64,000 nt of DNA from Flammula alnicola (lineage: Eukaryota; Basidiomycota; Agaricomycetes; Agaricales; Strophariaceae): positions 186,001 to 250,000 of the forward strand of contig JADNRV010000040.1 in NCBI GenBank assembly GCA_015499995.1. The letters run 5' to 3'. The translations under genes were made by a program, and so were the position numbers. This document shows positions 43,269 to 55,000 of this stretch, one piece after another. The notes beneath the pieces were generated by a model that saw only the letters and a program-made list of their open reading frames with translations, searched no databases and was not told where the DNA came from. Position 1 is the first letter of the stretch; the number at the start of each line of letters is the position of its first letter.

Positions 43269-43681
43269 AGTTAAAAGTCATGCATTGACGGATCTCAGGT
43301 CAACTTTGCCTTGGCATCGCAAACATAGTCATTTCGTAGTCGTACATCAATCATACTCCAGTCAGAGAGTTTAGGACTTGCTAAACCTTGGCTAAACCTG
43401 TCCGTAGCTCACCCACTTTCACATCAAATTGAAATTCGAACTGAGCGATATTTTCGTTTTGGCCGCTGTGAGAAAATATTCATGTCACGTGAATCTAATG
43501 TTCAAATTCCAAACTCGTCAACTTGAACTTGAACTTGTCTTCTTCTCAATCACTTCGTCGAAGCTCCGTCTCGCACAAAAGTCTGGCTGGAAGAACTGGT
43601 GAGTTCTTTCCTTTAGTTTTATTCTGCATGCCCAGTAAACCCCTTTCATTGCAGGACTTGTGCAGATACCCCAAACGCTCA
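43269..43681. other. Upstream region and probable 5' UTR of the small TM gene
   Basis: The end of this stretch holds a GTGAGT…TTGCAG segment (about 43600-43655) that looks like a 5' UTR intron of the gene starting at 43682. No other feature was seen. Confidence 0.35.
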
Positions 43682-44001
43682 ATGTCGAGCGGAATGTTTG
43701 GATCCATGGAGATTCGAGGGGAGCAGGTTTCGAACCAAGGTATGTCATATTTTCTCCTTTTCTTTCCTAACCACCAGTCCACTGCTGATTCATTTTGCAC
43801 TCCTCATGTTCTGTTCTTTCGACCATTGCAGATGAAACCGAGTAAGTCCAGTACCTCCCTGTCATTTGAACCAACCCTCAATTTCATAGAACAGAACCAA
43901 TGCAAGGATACAAGCTATGGGGTGCAAAGGGGTCAACAGGTTCTTGGCTGGGTTTTGGGGTTATGATAGCTCTATATAGCTTCACTTTAGTACATGTGTA
44001 G
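43682..44001 (+). CDS. Small single-TM protein with a 10-nt exon (59 aa)
   Basis: The model joins 43682-43739, 43832-43841 and 43890-44001. The translation begins MSSGMFGSMEIRGEQVSNQ, passes through an acidic DETETEP segment created by the 10-nt exon, and ends with YKLWGAKGSTGSWLG followed by a hydrophobic helix FGVMIALYSFTLVHV at the C-terminus. The layout resembles small accessory subunits of mitochondrial inner-membrane or ER complexes, but I cannot name a family. Splice sites at all four borders are good (GTATGT, TTGCAG, GTAAGT, CATAG) and phases agree. A 5' UTR intron probably precedes it. Confidence 0.65.
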
Positions 44002-44172
44002 TGTCTGACATATAATATATTTGTTTTATGTGCTTTGTAAATGATTGGAATGACTAGATATGACTTTTATATGACTATTTTCGCAACGAAATGGCCGCAT
44101 ATTCGGTCTGACTGATGTTTGACTAGTGTGTGACCTGCGTCTGACAATTTACTGACTATAGACAACATTAGC

Positions 44173-44577
44173 TAGTGATGGGCACGGGTAACCCACGGGC
44201 GATTTTTGTCGACCCGCACCCGTACCCGCCAAAACCCGCACCATGGCCACGGGTACGGGATCCCGTGCTTGCAGGTGCGGGTTTGCAGGTGACCCGTGCG
44301 GGTTTGATGGGGACGTCGTGAGAACTTGTGCTATTGTAACAATGTTGAATTAGAATTAGAATAAATTTTATCAAACTACATTACATAATTAACTATTCTG
44401 GTAACTAAAGAACATTTTTGACACACATTTCGGAGTTTTCCGTGTGCCGGCCGAAAACCCGTGACCCGGCTCATGGTACGGGTTTGCCTGAGGGTGACTC
44501 AATTCCCACCCGCACCCGTACCCGCTAGACCCGTACCCGCAAACCCGCACGGGTGTCGATACCCGTGCCCATCACTA
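44173..44577. mobile_element. hAT-type MITE (405 bp) with perfect 8-bp target duplication
   Basis: The ends are perfect inverted repeats TAGTGATGGGCACGGGTA. Further subterminal repeats of the type ACCCGYACCCG lie in both halves. Flanking sequences are an exact 8-bp duplication ACATTAGC (44165-44172 and 44578-44585), as generated by hAT transposases. The interior has no long frame. The intact duplication suggests a fairly recent insertion. Confidence 0.88.
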
Positions 44578-44585
44578 ACATTAGC

Positions 44586-44993
44586 CTGTTCCCGCAAGTC
44601 AAAAATGTGTTCCCCAAAGCAGATAATAGTCAGTAAAAGGTAAGTTGTTCTATTTTCGACTATTTCGCGACCAATTCATGACCAACTACTGACTTCATTT
44701 TTTACTGAGTGTCAACGCTTGAGGGCCCTAGATTATTTGGCGACAAGTAGGTTCTTAATCTGTGTCATGGAGGATCATGTGGTGGCAGCACAGGTGAGGT
44801 TGAGAGGATCATGATGCAAGGTCGTGGCGATCAGTGCCCCTTCCTTTCAAGGCACCCTCGAGACCTTGACTGTCTTGTCTTGAAACTTGTGTTCAAGTCC
44901 GCAAAGGGGGAAAGCGAAGGAACTTATAATAGCTTGTTGAAAAGGCTTGAAAAGAGCGAGCTTTGAGCTTGAAAATCTTTGATTCTAATTTCT
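44586..44993. other. Spacer between two MITEs
   Basis: About 400 bp with no supported gene or repeat. Short frames only. Confidence 0.4.
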
Positions 44994-45001
44994 GATTCCT
45001 T

Positions 45002-45429
45002 TAGGGTTGCGGAACTTATTCCTCGACCTACATGTAACTATGTAATTTACAAAATCCGCAATTTTGGACGGCATGTAATGTAATTTACATGGTAATTTAC
45101 ATGCCTACATTTTCCCACGCCAAAACACGTGACTGCCGCCTGTTGTCTGCAGAAATTCTAATCTGATAACGTTACCGTGCTCCAACCGTGCTCCCATCTC
45201 TAGACCCACTCGCGGGGCTCGAAAGTATCTCCCAGGTGCTCAGCCTCATCCTGTGTAATAACCAGTACCTCCTCCTTTGATAGCCGTCTACACAAAATAA
45301 ATCACGTGGGGAATTTTATGCATAAAATGCAAGGCCGATTTCTGGATTTGCATAAAATAGGTAATTTACATGTAAATTACATTGTAACTTACACTTGGGT
45401 ACTTATTCGGAGTTTTTTCCGCAACCCTA
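45002..45429. mobile_element. hAT-type MITE (428 bp) with perfect 8-bp target duplication
   Basis: The ends carry the inverted repeat TAGGGTTGCGGAA. The left subterminal part and the right subterminal part both contain ATGTAATTTACAT-type palindromes in opposite orientation. The flanks are an exact 8-bp duplication GATTCCTT (44994-45001 and 45430-45437). There is no coding capacity. The terminal sequence differs from the MITE at 44173, so this is a separate family. Confidence 0.85.
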
Positions 45430-45636
45430 GATTCCTTGAAGTTCAAGAAAACCAGCTGGGTCACGTGTCATGTAGGGCAGTCTTTGAATTTTATTTTAAT
45501 TTATGTACGCCGCTATTTCAACATTTCGCCAAAATGGCGGGGTATACGACCTTGATACGACCATGAATCTGATACTCTGATTCTTTTCTCACTGTATCTT
45601 TGGTAACTTGCCCAGTCTTTCCCAAGAACTTCTTCC

Positions 45637-47310
45637 ATGGATCCCCGCTTCGCCCACTGCACATGCAAGACGGTCAAACAATCCAAGGGCGTTTCGAGTT
45701 CAAGTTGCCTTCCAACTTGTCAGGCAGTTCGAGCCTGGCAGGAGATGGTCTCGACTCTACCACCCCACAAGGCAGTGGCAGAAGCTGCGAAGGTGGACCC
45801 CATGTCTCCGCTTGTCAACGCAGTGGCGACCAAAGCCGGCAACCCATTATACCGTCGTGCGGGGGCACCAGCGATGTTTGTCAAACACATGCTGAACAGC
45901 AAACCCACGGACCCGGATGCGCTCGATGTCCCATACTGGAAGAACCCCGTCATGGGTCTTGGCAACACACTTGCTGGGATTCTACGTGAAAATAGTGAAG
46001 TTCAAGATGCCGCGATACTTCAAGAGTTGCGTGCGGCCTATCCCAGAATCATCGATGTTCTTTGGCGCGACTTTGCTCTCTTGAAGCAGCCCGGATCGGA
46101 CGGCGATGAGAGCAGGATCAGTGTATCGAATATGATTCGGGCTTTTCTCAAAGATCGGACCTTCAAGCGGTACATAAATGATTTTTTATCTGACGAAATT
46201 TTACTCATCCAGCATAGGGCAGTGGTCGAGGTGAAGACCATCACCATTGTGGTACAATGTTGGCTGGAGACAACCCCGGATTCTTGTTCACGAGCTATAT
46301 CGCGAATATCTACGACAGATGCCATGACGGTCCTTTTCTCGTCACTGAACAACCCACCTCCTGAATACCTGGACATCGCATTCAAAGCTTTTGACACGTC
46401 GTACCTTATTTCCCGAGTTGTTTCATACCTCAAGGACAAGAACCTGTCGGGGACCGACCTGACCCAGGAGGTACCATTACTCTCCCACTTCATCGTTCGT
46501 AAAGAACCTTTCCTCGCTCCTTTTGTCAGAGGACGTGTCCATAAATACCTCATGGCCGCCACACTTCGCCACCTGAAATCTAGTGGACAGAATCCGGAGC
46601 TCATCGAGCAGATTCTCGAGGACGCAGCGATCTTCACAGAGTCAGCGAAGACTTTCTCCTTATGAAAATCTACTGATCGTGACCACTTTCCAGTCGATTG
46701 ACCACCAGCGCAGACGATCCGGTGGAGATGTTCACCAAACTCTTTTCCAGCACATGTATGGCCCGAGCTTGGCGTAGCCGGTCTCAAAGTGACGAGCAAA
46801 GTTCCCACTCAAGGCCACAATGGGCCCATTGAGCCCTGGTTCGATATCTTCGAGCGCGTCTGGCACTGCATCACCTGCGAGACGCCGCACGGGCGGTGCA
46901 GGTATCAAGCCACGCCTGCGATGATGCAAGCAGCGAAAGCGGCCTTTGAGCGCTCGCAATACCGATGTTGCGCTGGCTCCGTGTCGACGAGGCGCAGCAC
47001 CAGCGGAAATATATTAACCTGTGGTCGCAGATTATCAGCAAGCTTGGGATGACAGGCGCCTCGATCCGTGAAAGGCACCGCCTGGAGAGGAAGTGTTGTA
47101 ATATAATTGTCCGGCACGCGTTGAGGGTGTAACGACAGGGAAGAAGTCAACGTGCGCCCTCTGCCAATCAGTATATTACTGCGATCGAGCGTGTCAGAAG
47201 GAGTAAGTGTTTTTCTCTATCTAGCGATGCAAGCTCACAATCTATATCGTTTCAGAGACTGGAAGAACCATAAGGAGGAGTGCAAGCGGATGGCGGCCAT
47301 GGCTCAATGA
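45637..47310 (+). pseudogene. MYND-type zinc finger protein, disrupted
   Basis: The first part is intact: exon 45637-46640 starts MDPRFAHCTCKTVKQSKG and is spliced (53-nt intron) to an exon at 46694 reading TTSADDPVEMFTKLFSSTC. From there the expected frame meets TGA near 46832, reads ALVRYLRARLALHHLR…, meets a second TGA near 46950, and reads MLRWLRVDEAQHQRKYINLW. It then shifts frame near 47090 and meets TAA just before NCPARVEGVTTGKK. The C-terminal MYND finger itself is well preserved, CALCQSVYYCDRACQKE spliced to DWKNHKEECKRM, with its Cys/His ligands. MYND domains mediate protein binding. I found no intron arrangement that removes all lesions. If the stops are real, the product is a truncated protein without the finger. 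Confidence 0.7.
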
Positions 47311-47704
47311 GAGGATTGCCTTGCTTTATGACTGATTTTATGATCATTTTTGTTTTATATTTAGCAGATCAGAGAATATTGCATGGTATATCAATTTCGA
47401 GTTTCGTGGTAGTAACAAGGACCTACCTATGTATATATACAAGCAATTGGGATAGTTATGATTGAAAGGGGGCAACAAATACCCCATCGTCTAACTTGTT
47501 TAAAACACCGTGAGTGCTAATAAGAACAAAGTTAATGGAGCAATTTGGGTACAAATCGATGAATAAGTTTATACGGCGGTTCAGATGCTGCCTCCAATCG
47601 TGAAATAGAAGATAGATTAGGTATCGTGATAAACGAAGCACTAAGTTGGACGCGTCTGGTGGCATCAAGTCATTATTTCAAGGCTTGAGCGTGGATACTT
47701 AGTA
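47311..47704. other. Intergenic region between convergent MYND and GH30 loci
   Basis: AT-rich 3' flanks of the two convergent genes. No other feature was seen. Confidence 0.4.
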
Positions 47705-50213
47705 CTAAACCTTGATCCTCATCGAGTTTGACCTGACAGAATTAGTTGTGTTGTATGTAGTCGCCTTGATTGCATCGGGCGAAGTGGCATTCTGGAAGCC
47801 TGGAACGCCTCTTGCACTCGCTGCATTTCCAGTTGCAGGTGCAAACCACCATAAAGTTGTCACGCCCACAGGGAAGGTATATGTGGCCTGCGTATACACA
47901 AAGTCGAGGATCAAAAAGACATAAAATCGTTGATGAAAACAATTCTGACCTGCATTCCTCGGAACTCAATCGTCGTAGTCACTGGTTGTGGGTTCCAGGT
48001 AGTAGATGCACTATCGTCCCCTTATAAAAGTGGAAATATCAGAACGAGGTGCCCTGATTGGATAAGTTATAGGCCGACTTACAATTCAAAACGACAATCG
48101 AGTATCTTAACCAATCACTCGAGGACACTCGACCTGTAACATAGGCTCCTACTCGTAGCGCCCAGCTCAGAGACCCTCCGACAGTAACACCGATTCGTTG
48201 TCCGTAAGGACCTCCAGCGTCCTTCGGAATGATCGCCTTCGAGGCTTGTGCCATGGAATAAACTATGACAAGTTAACCGGATCCATGAATATCAGTTTCA
48301 AAGCGACTCACATTCTTGGTTGAATGAATAGCTGCCATCACTGTTCACGGTAACCATAGGACGACATCCCATTGCCGCCGCAGCTGTTCGTACCAGGCAA
48401 CTTGGGGTTTCCATTACCATCAGCTGCGATGCTCCACATGAGTCCCTATTGGCCCGTATTCGGCTTCGATTCTCAAGTTAGCAAAGGGTGTCATACTGAT
48501 TGAGAGAAGTGCTCTAAGCTTCCGATCCACCTTGCACAATCCCAGCTTCATCTTGCAGTCAGATAAAGCGAACACGACGTCTTACAAGTTATCCATATAC
48601 CACTAAATCTCATGAGCAATGGAAGCCACAATATTTAGATATAAACCTTACCTTGATATCACTCCACCAATCAGATCCAATGGTACCTGCGCACTCTGTG
48701 AAATAGATGGCCTATGCGCCAAAGAAAATCGATCAATGATGGAAGGCAGGTAGGAAAGGAGTTTTTTTACCTTCGATGGAAATGCATTGTGGAACTGGTC
48801 CTGATTAGAGACCGAGCCTGCGTAGCAATGGAAGGACACCCCTGTGAAGGCACTTGCATAATGAATTCATCTTATCAAGGGAGAGGATGAGTCTCGTGAG
48901 ACCAGGTACATGAAAAATTGGTAAAGAAAACTCTCACCAATTGTACCGGATAAGCACCAGCGTCGTCCAGTTGTGCTGAAATATGTTCTTCATTGAACTA
49001 TACTACTAAGGCTTAAATTAAAGAACTGACCTCGTATCCCACGATTTTGACGCTCGAGAGGCCATTTGAATTCAGGAGGTTCCTAAGAGTGGTGCCGATC
49101 TGGCCTTCTACATCTGCACTCATGGTGCATGTTGGATAGGTCGGGTTACTGTTTTGCGGTTCATTCTGTAAGAGACTTTAAGACATTATATAACCACGAC
49201 AGTCGGGCTACTGACCTGGATAGAGATCGCGTAGATAGGAAATCCTTTGCTTTGAAAGCCCTGGACGGCTTTCAGGAGGTACGTAGGATCTATGCTCGAA
49301 CACTTCATAGTCTGCGCCACGTCACAGAAGTGAGATAAGGTACTAACAGGAGCCAATATATTGCGACTGCAAAGATCCACCATTCATAGTACCACTATCT
49401 TTCATCCAACCAGGCTGGGAGTCATAAAAGTTAGTTGACATGATCGCTACGACATTCCTCGGCTTACCGGAGACCATGGAAGTAAGTGGATCTTGATCAA
49501 GCTGTTCGTTGACTGAATATCCTTGAGTACTGAGAAGACATATGAAGGAACGTTGTTGATGTTGAAATTGTTAAAACTGGTGTCTCCGCTGGTGTCGTCC
49601 AAGCTGTACACTAATTATAAATGGATCAAAACCCAATCTAAAAATAGTTTACATTTACACCTACAGTTCGCCGAGAAGTCCGAGGCGCCTATGGGAACCC
49701 GTATGTAGTTCAATCCAGCGGCATTGGCACCGTCAGTGGTTGTGAACATATACTGCAATAAGTTCCAATAGTTGCCAGAGTTCTTAGTCTAAATCGATTT
49801 AGCGTGAGCAAGTGATGCAATTGATAAACAAAATGATGCGTACCTTCAGGTTGTTAAGTGTCAAAGCAGCAGAATCCGCTGATCAAATATGCTGTGAACG
49901 AACAGAACAAAGAAAAAGAACAGCGCATACTCAATGAACCACCAAAGCCGACGATGGACTGATATAGCGTTCCGTCGTTGATAACGATGTCAGCACTTCC
50001 GATGGGTCCTGGGGTTACGAAGTTGATGGGAGACGAAGGGGCCAACGATGTAAAGAGCTTCGATCTCTCCCATGTGGTTTGCCACTTTGTAAGCAATGTT
50101 AGAAATAATTTGGCGGTGAAAGGTCAGAGAAAAAGACTTACTATGTCCCAGATTTGTTGGGAGACCGTTGGAAGCGCGAAGATCGAGAGACCAAAGATCA
50201 GCGAGGTACGCAT
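47705..50213 (-). CDS. GH30 glycoside hydrolase, 17 exons, frame broken once
   Basis: Exons (minus): 50142-50213, 49931-50084, 49844-49878, 49665-49788, 49468-49610, 49348-49414, 49216-49289, 49031-49165, 48938-48975, 48771-48852, 48652-48711, 48586-48602, 48497-48530, 48312-48445, 48083-48262, 47950-48020 and 47705-47887. A signal peptide (MRTSLIFGLSIFALPTVS) precedes QSIVGFGGSLTDSAALTL, the GH30 hallmark. The acid/base is E225 in QNEPQNS and the nucleophile E314 in AIYFTECAG. The C-terminal beta domain ends TTLWWFAPATG plus a unique tail. Fungal GH30 enzymes cut beta-1,6-glucan or related glycans outside the cell. Exon 48312-48445 is 134 nt where 133 keeps frame: a GGG at 48368-48370 shifts CGGNGCRP out of frame and leads to TGA nine codons later. 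In exon 48938-48975 the expected DAGAYPVQL lies in another frame. These may be sequencing errors or decay. Confidence 0.82.
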
Positions 50214-50845
50214 TGCTGTGTAACTTGTCGAAACACACCTTCAGTCAGTTCAATTATATACCTGTCGTCCTTGCAACGGTCCGATTCGGGAAAAAGTGCT
50301 GTTCAGGAGTCCCTATCACATGCTGGGAAGGTGAGATCTATGTTGCGAGCGGCATGTCATCCGAGGATGGCGGATGGGCAGACAATGTCCATTGGGCGCG
50401 GATGATGAGAATTAAGCTGTAGCCCTCACTATTCCAGGAAAGGCGGAGTTAGATTGAGTAGAATACAGAGTATGTAGATATGAGAAGCCTACAAAGAGAG
50501 CTATCGGGGAGGGACTCCGATGGCAGTATGGTCCTTTGGATTGAATTGTCTTTGTTGGTTGTGAGGATATTGAGTTACAGGTCTGGACAATGGAAGCGAG
50601 GAACATCGAGGCTCCATGAGGTCAAAAGCAGAAAACACTGGATCTGAGAGCCACCACGAAAATAAATCTCAATGCCACACGATGAAACTTATTATTCTGA
50701 GAACTTCTCGGATTGACGGGAGTAGTACATAAGAGTTGTAGTCGAGTCGCGAGGATTGAGTTCAAGGAAGAGTCACGCCGGCGTCTTGTTTTAGGCGAAT
50801 TCGGCCAAATAACCATGTGTTCTTCCACAGGGCATAACGCGAGAA
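50214..50845. other. Upstream region of the GH30 gene
   Basis: Probable promoter of the GH30 gene plus downstream flank of the uncertain gene at 50846. A minus-strand frame at 50622-50885 (FLVPTLILALCPVEEH) loosely echoes the neighbouring exon but cannot be joined to it convincingly. Confidence 0.3.
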
Positions 50846-51176
50846 TCAGTGTCGGAACAAGGAAACCTTGCAAGAAGTACAACATCGAGAGGTTCGGAAA
50901 TGATCATCTGGGGTGGCACATAACCTGCAACTCCTATAGACATCCAGTGGTTCGACGTACATACATAGAGCAAGTGCAGGGGTCAGAATAACCGATACCG
51001 GAGAAACCAGGAATCTGCAGATACGAGCATGAGTCGTCAACGCACATGCTCCAACAAGTCACGTACCGCAAGTTGTCCCCGCCCATGGCCTGGAGAGCGA
51101 GGGCTTCTCCGGGCTTCTTTGAGAAGTTTAAATTTATTCCGGAAGCACGTGGACCTCTGAGTGGATGACTAGCCAT
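50846..51176 (-). CDS. Uncertain two-exon gene (92 aa)
   Basis: The model is complement of 50846-51014 and 51067-51176. Exon 1 starts MASHPLRGPRASGINLNFSK and continues KPGEALALQAMGGDNLR. After a GTACGT…CTGCAG intron, exon 2 gives a hydrophobic stretch FLVSPVSVILTPALALCMYV and a Cys-rich end before TGA. Exon 1 reads like genuine protein. The ending is doubtful, and further exons may exist towards 50620. No family was recognised, and this could be a gene fragment. Confidence 0.3.
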
Positions 51177-52071
51177 GGGGAGTCTCAATTACATGGATCC
51201 ATTGCTGCTGAGTGAAAAGGTGACTATTCTATTCTCCGCGATGTATCTTTAGTGGAAGAATATGGACCACATGTTGTTGGGAAACATTCGTTGTGATAGT
51301 CGGGTTTTGGCACACGCCGTTGCCTTCGACGGTTGCAAGATGAGACCCGCAAGAGACGCTACCCGGAACTCAATATGCGATGAACGACCAGCCAAGTTCC
51401 GGGAGTAGCAGCGTAGAGGTATAACCCCATCGAAAACGTCAAGAGCAGTTTGGGAGATTATAACACCGTCTTGAGAGACGCCCATAGATCAGCAGAGATG
51501 ATATGCCTCCAAGGACATTTGTCGAACATGACTTCTCCTTTCTAAGCCGCTGTCCTCTGTCAACCGAGAGACTGCTAGACCAGATAGTAATCATGTCTGG
51601 TCACATCGATGGAGTGCTATAATGCAACGTGCATACTCGTTCGGCAGTGCTCTCTTGAGCGTTTTGACTTGGAAGATATGGATCTCACCGTAGTAGATCC
51701 CAGTTGTATGGATGTGCTTCTAGCATCGAATATTCAGAGTTGCAGCCTCGCAGCCCAGGTTAGGGAGACACCTTTAAGTGGTGTAGTTGCTAGCCTCAGG
51801 TAGAAAGTCGACTTCTACAAGAGGTCATATACTATGAAGCGGGACCATCAGGGATGTGGAGGCCATGTGGACTCCGAGCCTTGGAGGACAGACGTTTCCT
51901 GAAATTGAATTTTGAAATTCCTCGAGAAAGTTTATTGAAATCACGTGAGCGTAATTACCTCTCGTCTGAGTCGGATCAGAGTCGTCACCGCCGGCCCCAA
52001 CGATGAAAAGCCTTCACTCATCGACCAGCTCGTCCTCGGGAGGGACTAGCTTCTAAAGGAAATTAGCTTCG
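51177..52071. other. Intergenic region upstream of recyclin
   Basis: About 0.9 kb with no supported gene or repeat. It should contain the promoter of the recyclin gene. Short frames on both strands are not convincing. Confidence 0.4.
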
Positions 52072-55000
52072 ATGGAGAAATTCGCAACATTAGAACCCGT
52101 GAAACTCTATTCATCGGCAGCTTCTACTGGTGCGCGTTTTCTCTCTCGGGCGACTGGACATAAACTAGCAGAGCTTGCACCACCTCTTGTCGGTCGGTTA
52201 CCATCGGATCTTCACCTTCTAATTATTTCTCATCTACCAATACCCGATATCCCTTCGTACAGCAGATGCTGTCGCGCCACCGCTGCCTTCGTCAGAGATG
52301 AGACAACTTGGGAGAAGCGTTGGAAGGCCTTGGGCATCGACAAAGACACGGCTTTCAAGAAGGTGTTGGATGTACTGGAGCGGAAATCGAACGAAAAGGC
52401 CGTAGCTTCTCGTGCAGCCGCTCCTCCGGTCATCCCAGTGGATGACGAATTTGGGGACTTCACCGTCGCGGATGTGTTCGGCCAACCTCCTCCAGACGAA
52501 ATGGGGGATTTCGTTGGAGCATTCCAGAATATGAACCCCGTTTCTGTGGTCTCGCCGAAATCTCCCTCATATCCACCCCCACCACTGAAGGACAACTTCA
52601 GGACCAAATATATTCGCGTCCATTCTCTTCTCAAGCCCCTCACTCGCCTGCTCTCTTCAGCTCCTCACATCGTCCTTTCCGATTTGGCGTCGGAAGTTAC
52701 TCTATCTCTTTATGAAGAAGCTAAAACACTGCGACTTCTATCTTTATTCCTGTCGCCAGCAATACAACCTGTACGCCAATGGGATAACCTATTCTCATCG
52801 CTGCGCACGGCAATGGATCGATTCGATTCATCACTCCTGGCCGCTTTCGACGTCGCAGATGGAAAGGGAGATGAAGCAGGCATGAGGGAGGCAGCAGAGT
52901 CTAGTTGGGAGGTTTGGGACCCCAGCAGCGGCGACTGGGAAATGGGCAAGGTTTGGGCAGAGAAGAGGGAGATCTTTTATCAGCAAGGACGTTGGAGGGC
53001 CCTCGACAATTTCACGTGAGTGGCGTTACAGCCAATGTTAGTTTGATAGCGTCCTTATTTTTCAATCAGGACGGAAGGGCAACTGGATTTCGGCGCTATG
53101 GACGAGTTCATGGAAGTCATCCTAAGCGCAATTCGCGAACACGGAGCACGAGCTGTTCGTGTTTTCCCTCCTGCATCTCAGGTGCTTCTCCTGTTCTCCG
53201 AGCGCCTCGCGAACGAAGTGGTGAGATATTTCCAAGAAGAAAAAATGACATTCTTCGTTTTTGACCAAGCAAGCAACTATTGTAGGTCGGCGAGTACATT
53301 ACCACTCTCCTGGCACATGCACGCGAGATTTCGAATGACATATACCTCAAATCTGCCGCAGCCTCCTTTCGCGAGGCGTGGAAAATAGTCGACGCGATCA
53401 TGGAAGTTGCTCACCAGAGAAAAGACTCGAATGTTGACGGGAATAAGGCAGAAGATGTCGTGTAAGTGCTCCTTTATTTGAGTACAGATGCTTTTTTGAC
53501 CTTGCCATGCAATAAAATAGGTACCAAATGTTCGAAACGAATATGGACGAGTATCTCGATGAAGAGGTCGAGTCTGTGAAACTTGCGTTCGACGTCATTT
53601 GTAAAGGCTGGGATCGAGAGGTAGGTTGCAATATAATCATTTTTTTTTAATCTTTGGATATTTATTCTATCTAGTCCTTGGCATCAACTCCTACCACAGC
53701 AGACGGAACCAGAAAATTCCTGGCTTCGCAAAACCCAGCCATGCTCAAAAGAAACGTGCTTGCGTCTTTCACGAGTCTCCTTCTACTTCCCGTTACGATT
53801 GTCCCTCGAACTGTGGGTGTCGTCGGCGGAGCGTTGAAGACGGGAGGCACTGCTGCTGTTCAAGGTATCGCCATGCTTAACCCCCAGCGATGGGGTGGCG
53901 GCGGCGGCAGCGGCGGAGGCACAGCAGCTCCCGCGGGGTATTCCAGAAACCTGGAAAAGGATAGTGGAACGTTGTTCGAGGTTGAAGGCGAGGAAGAGGA
54001 TGACTATGTTCCGACGATGAGGGGTGCACAGGAAAAGAAGTCGGGTATGCTTTTGTATGCTTTCATCGAGTTGGTTCTGTGCAACTCATATTCTTGGTTA
54101 TATCCGGGCGTTCATGTCAGTCTCCTTGGCCCAACTGGATATTAGCTCTCCGACACCTCTCATGAGACCGTCCAATAATATCTCACCACTACCGAGTAGC
54201 AGCTCTGGCACGACACACCAGCTTGACCTGTTACTGTCGCTTGACGTCGCGCTCGAAATTATCCACGCCGATCGTGAGTCCTTGAAGCGTGTGGAGACGT
54301 TTGCAGGCTATCCAGGACATTACGGACATAGGGTTCGGGATACCATTGAGGAGCTCTTTATTCTTATGCTGCAAGCGCTTGGGGATCAGCATGTTTCCAG
54401 GGGATTTGCACAGTGCGCTTTTCATGATTCTTCAGGTAGTTGATTGGTTATTGACCTTTTATTATTCTAACAGGGCTACTGAAAGGATGCAGAACTATAA
54501 ACCCGCAGAGCATTCTGATACATCGAATGTTGCTCCGTTGGTCCAGTTCTTTGAGCTGGTTCACATTGGTGATACCATTCAGTCGATTATGCAAGTGTAC
54601 TTCGACAAAGAACTGGTGGGCAATTCATTCGCCGTTGCTTATCACTCTCTCTCATTAAGATCGCTAGGCACCTCACATCGACAAAACCGACTTCTTGAAT
54701 GCTGTTGTACGAGAGAAGAAGCGTTTCGAGAATTCTCTTGATGATTCCGTGGCAACGGGGTTGAACGCTGGTACTGAGGTGCTGATGAACCAGGTCAGTT
54801 GGCTTTTTTAGCGCCACCGGTCAATGCTAACGTGTAATTTACCAGGTTGAGCATATCATTCTGACTTTGACAAAAGCGAGAGAGTACTACCCTCCTGAAG
54901 ATACCCCTCTCGAGCTTGGACCGACGAAGGGGTGCCAAGAAGCGGTTCTATGCTTAGAAAATCACTGCAAGTTACTGAAAGGGAGCACCAGCAAGGAGGT

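Noticed and set aside
46038..46808. 256-codon minus-strand frame antisense to the MYND locus
   Set aside because: The plus strand carries the recognisable protein; the antisense frame has no domain.
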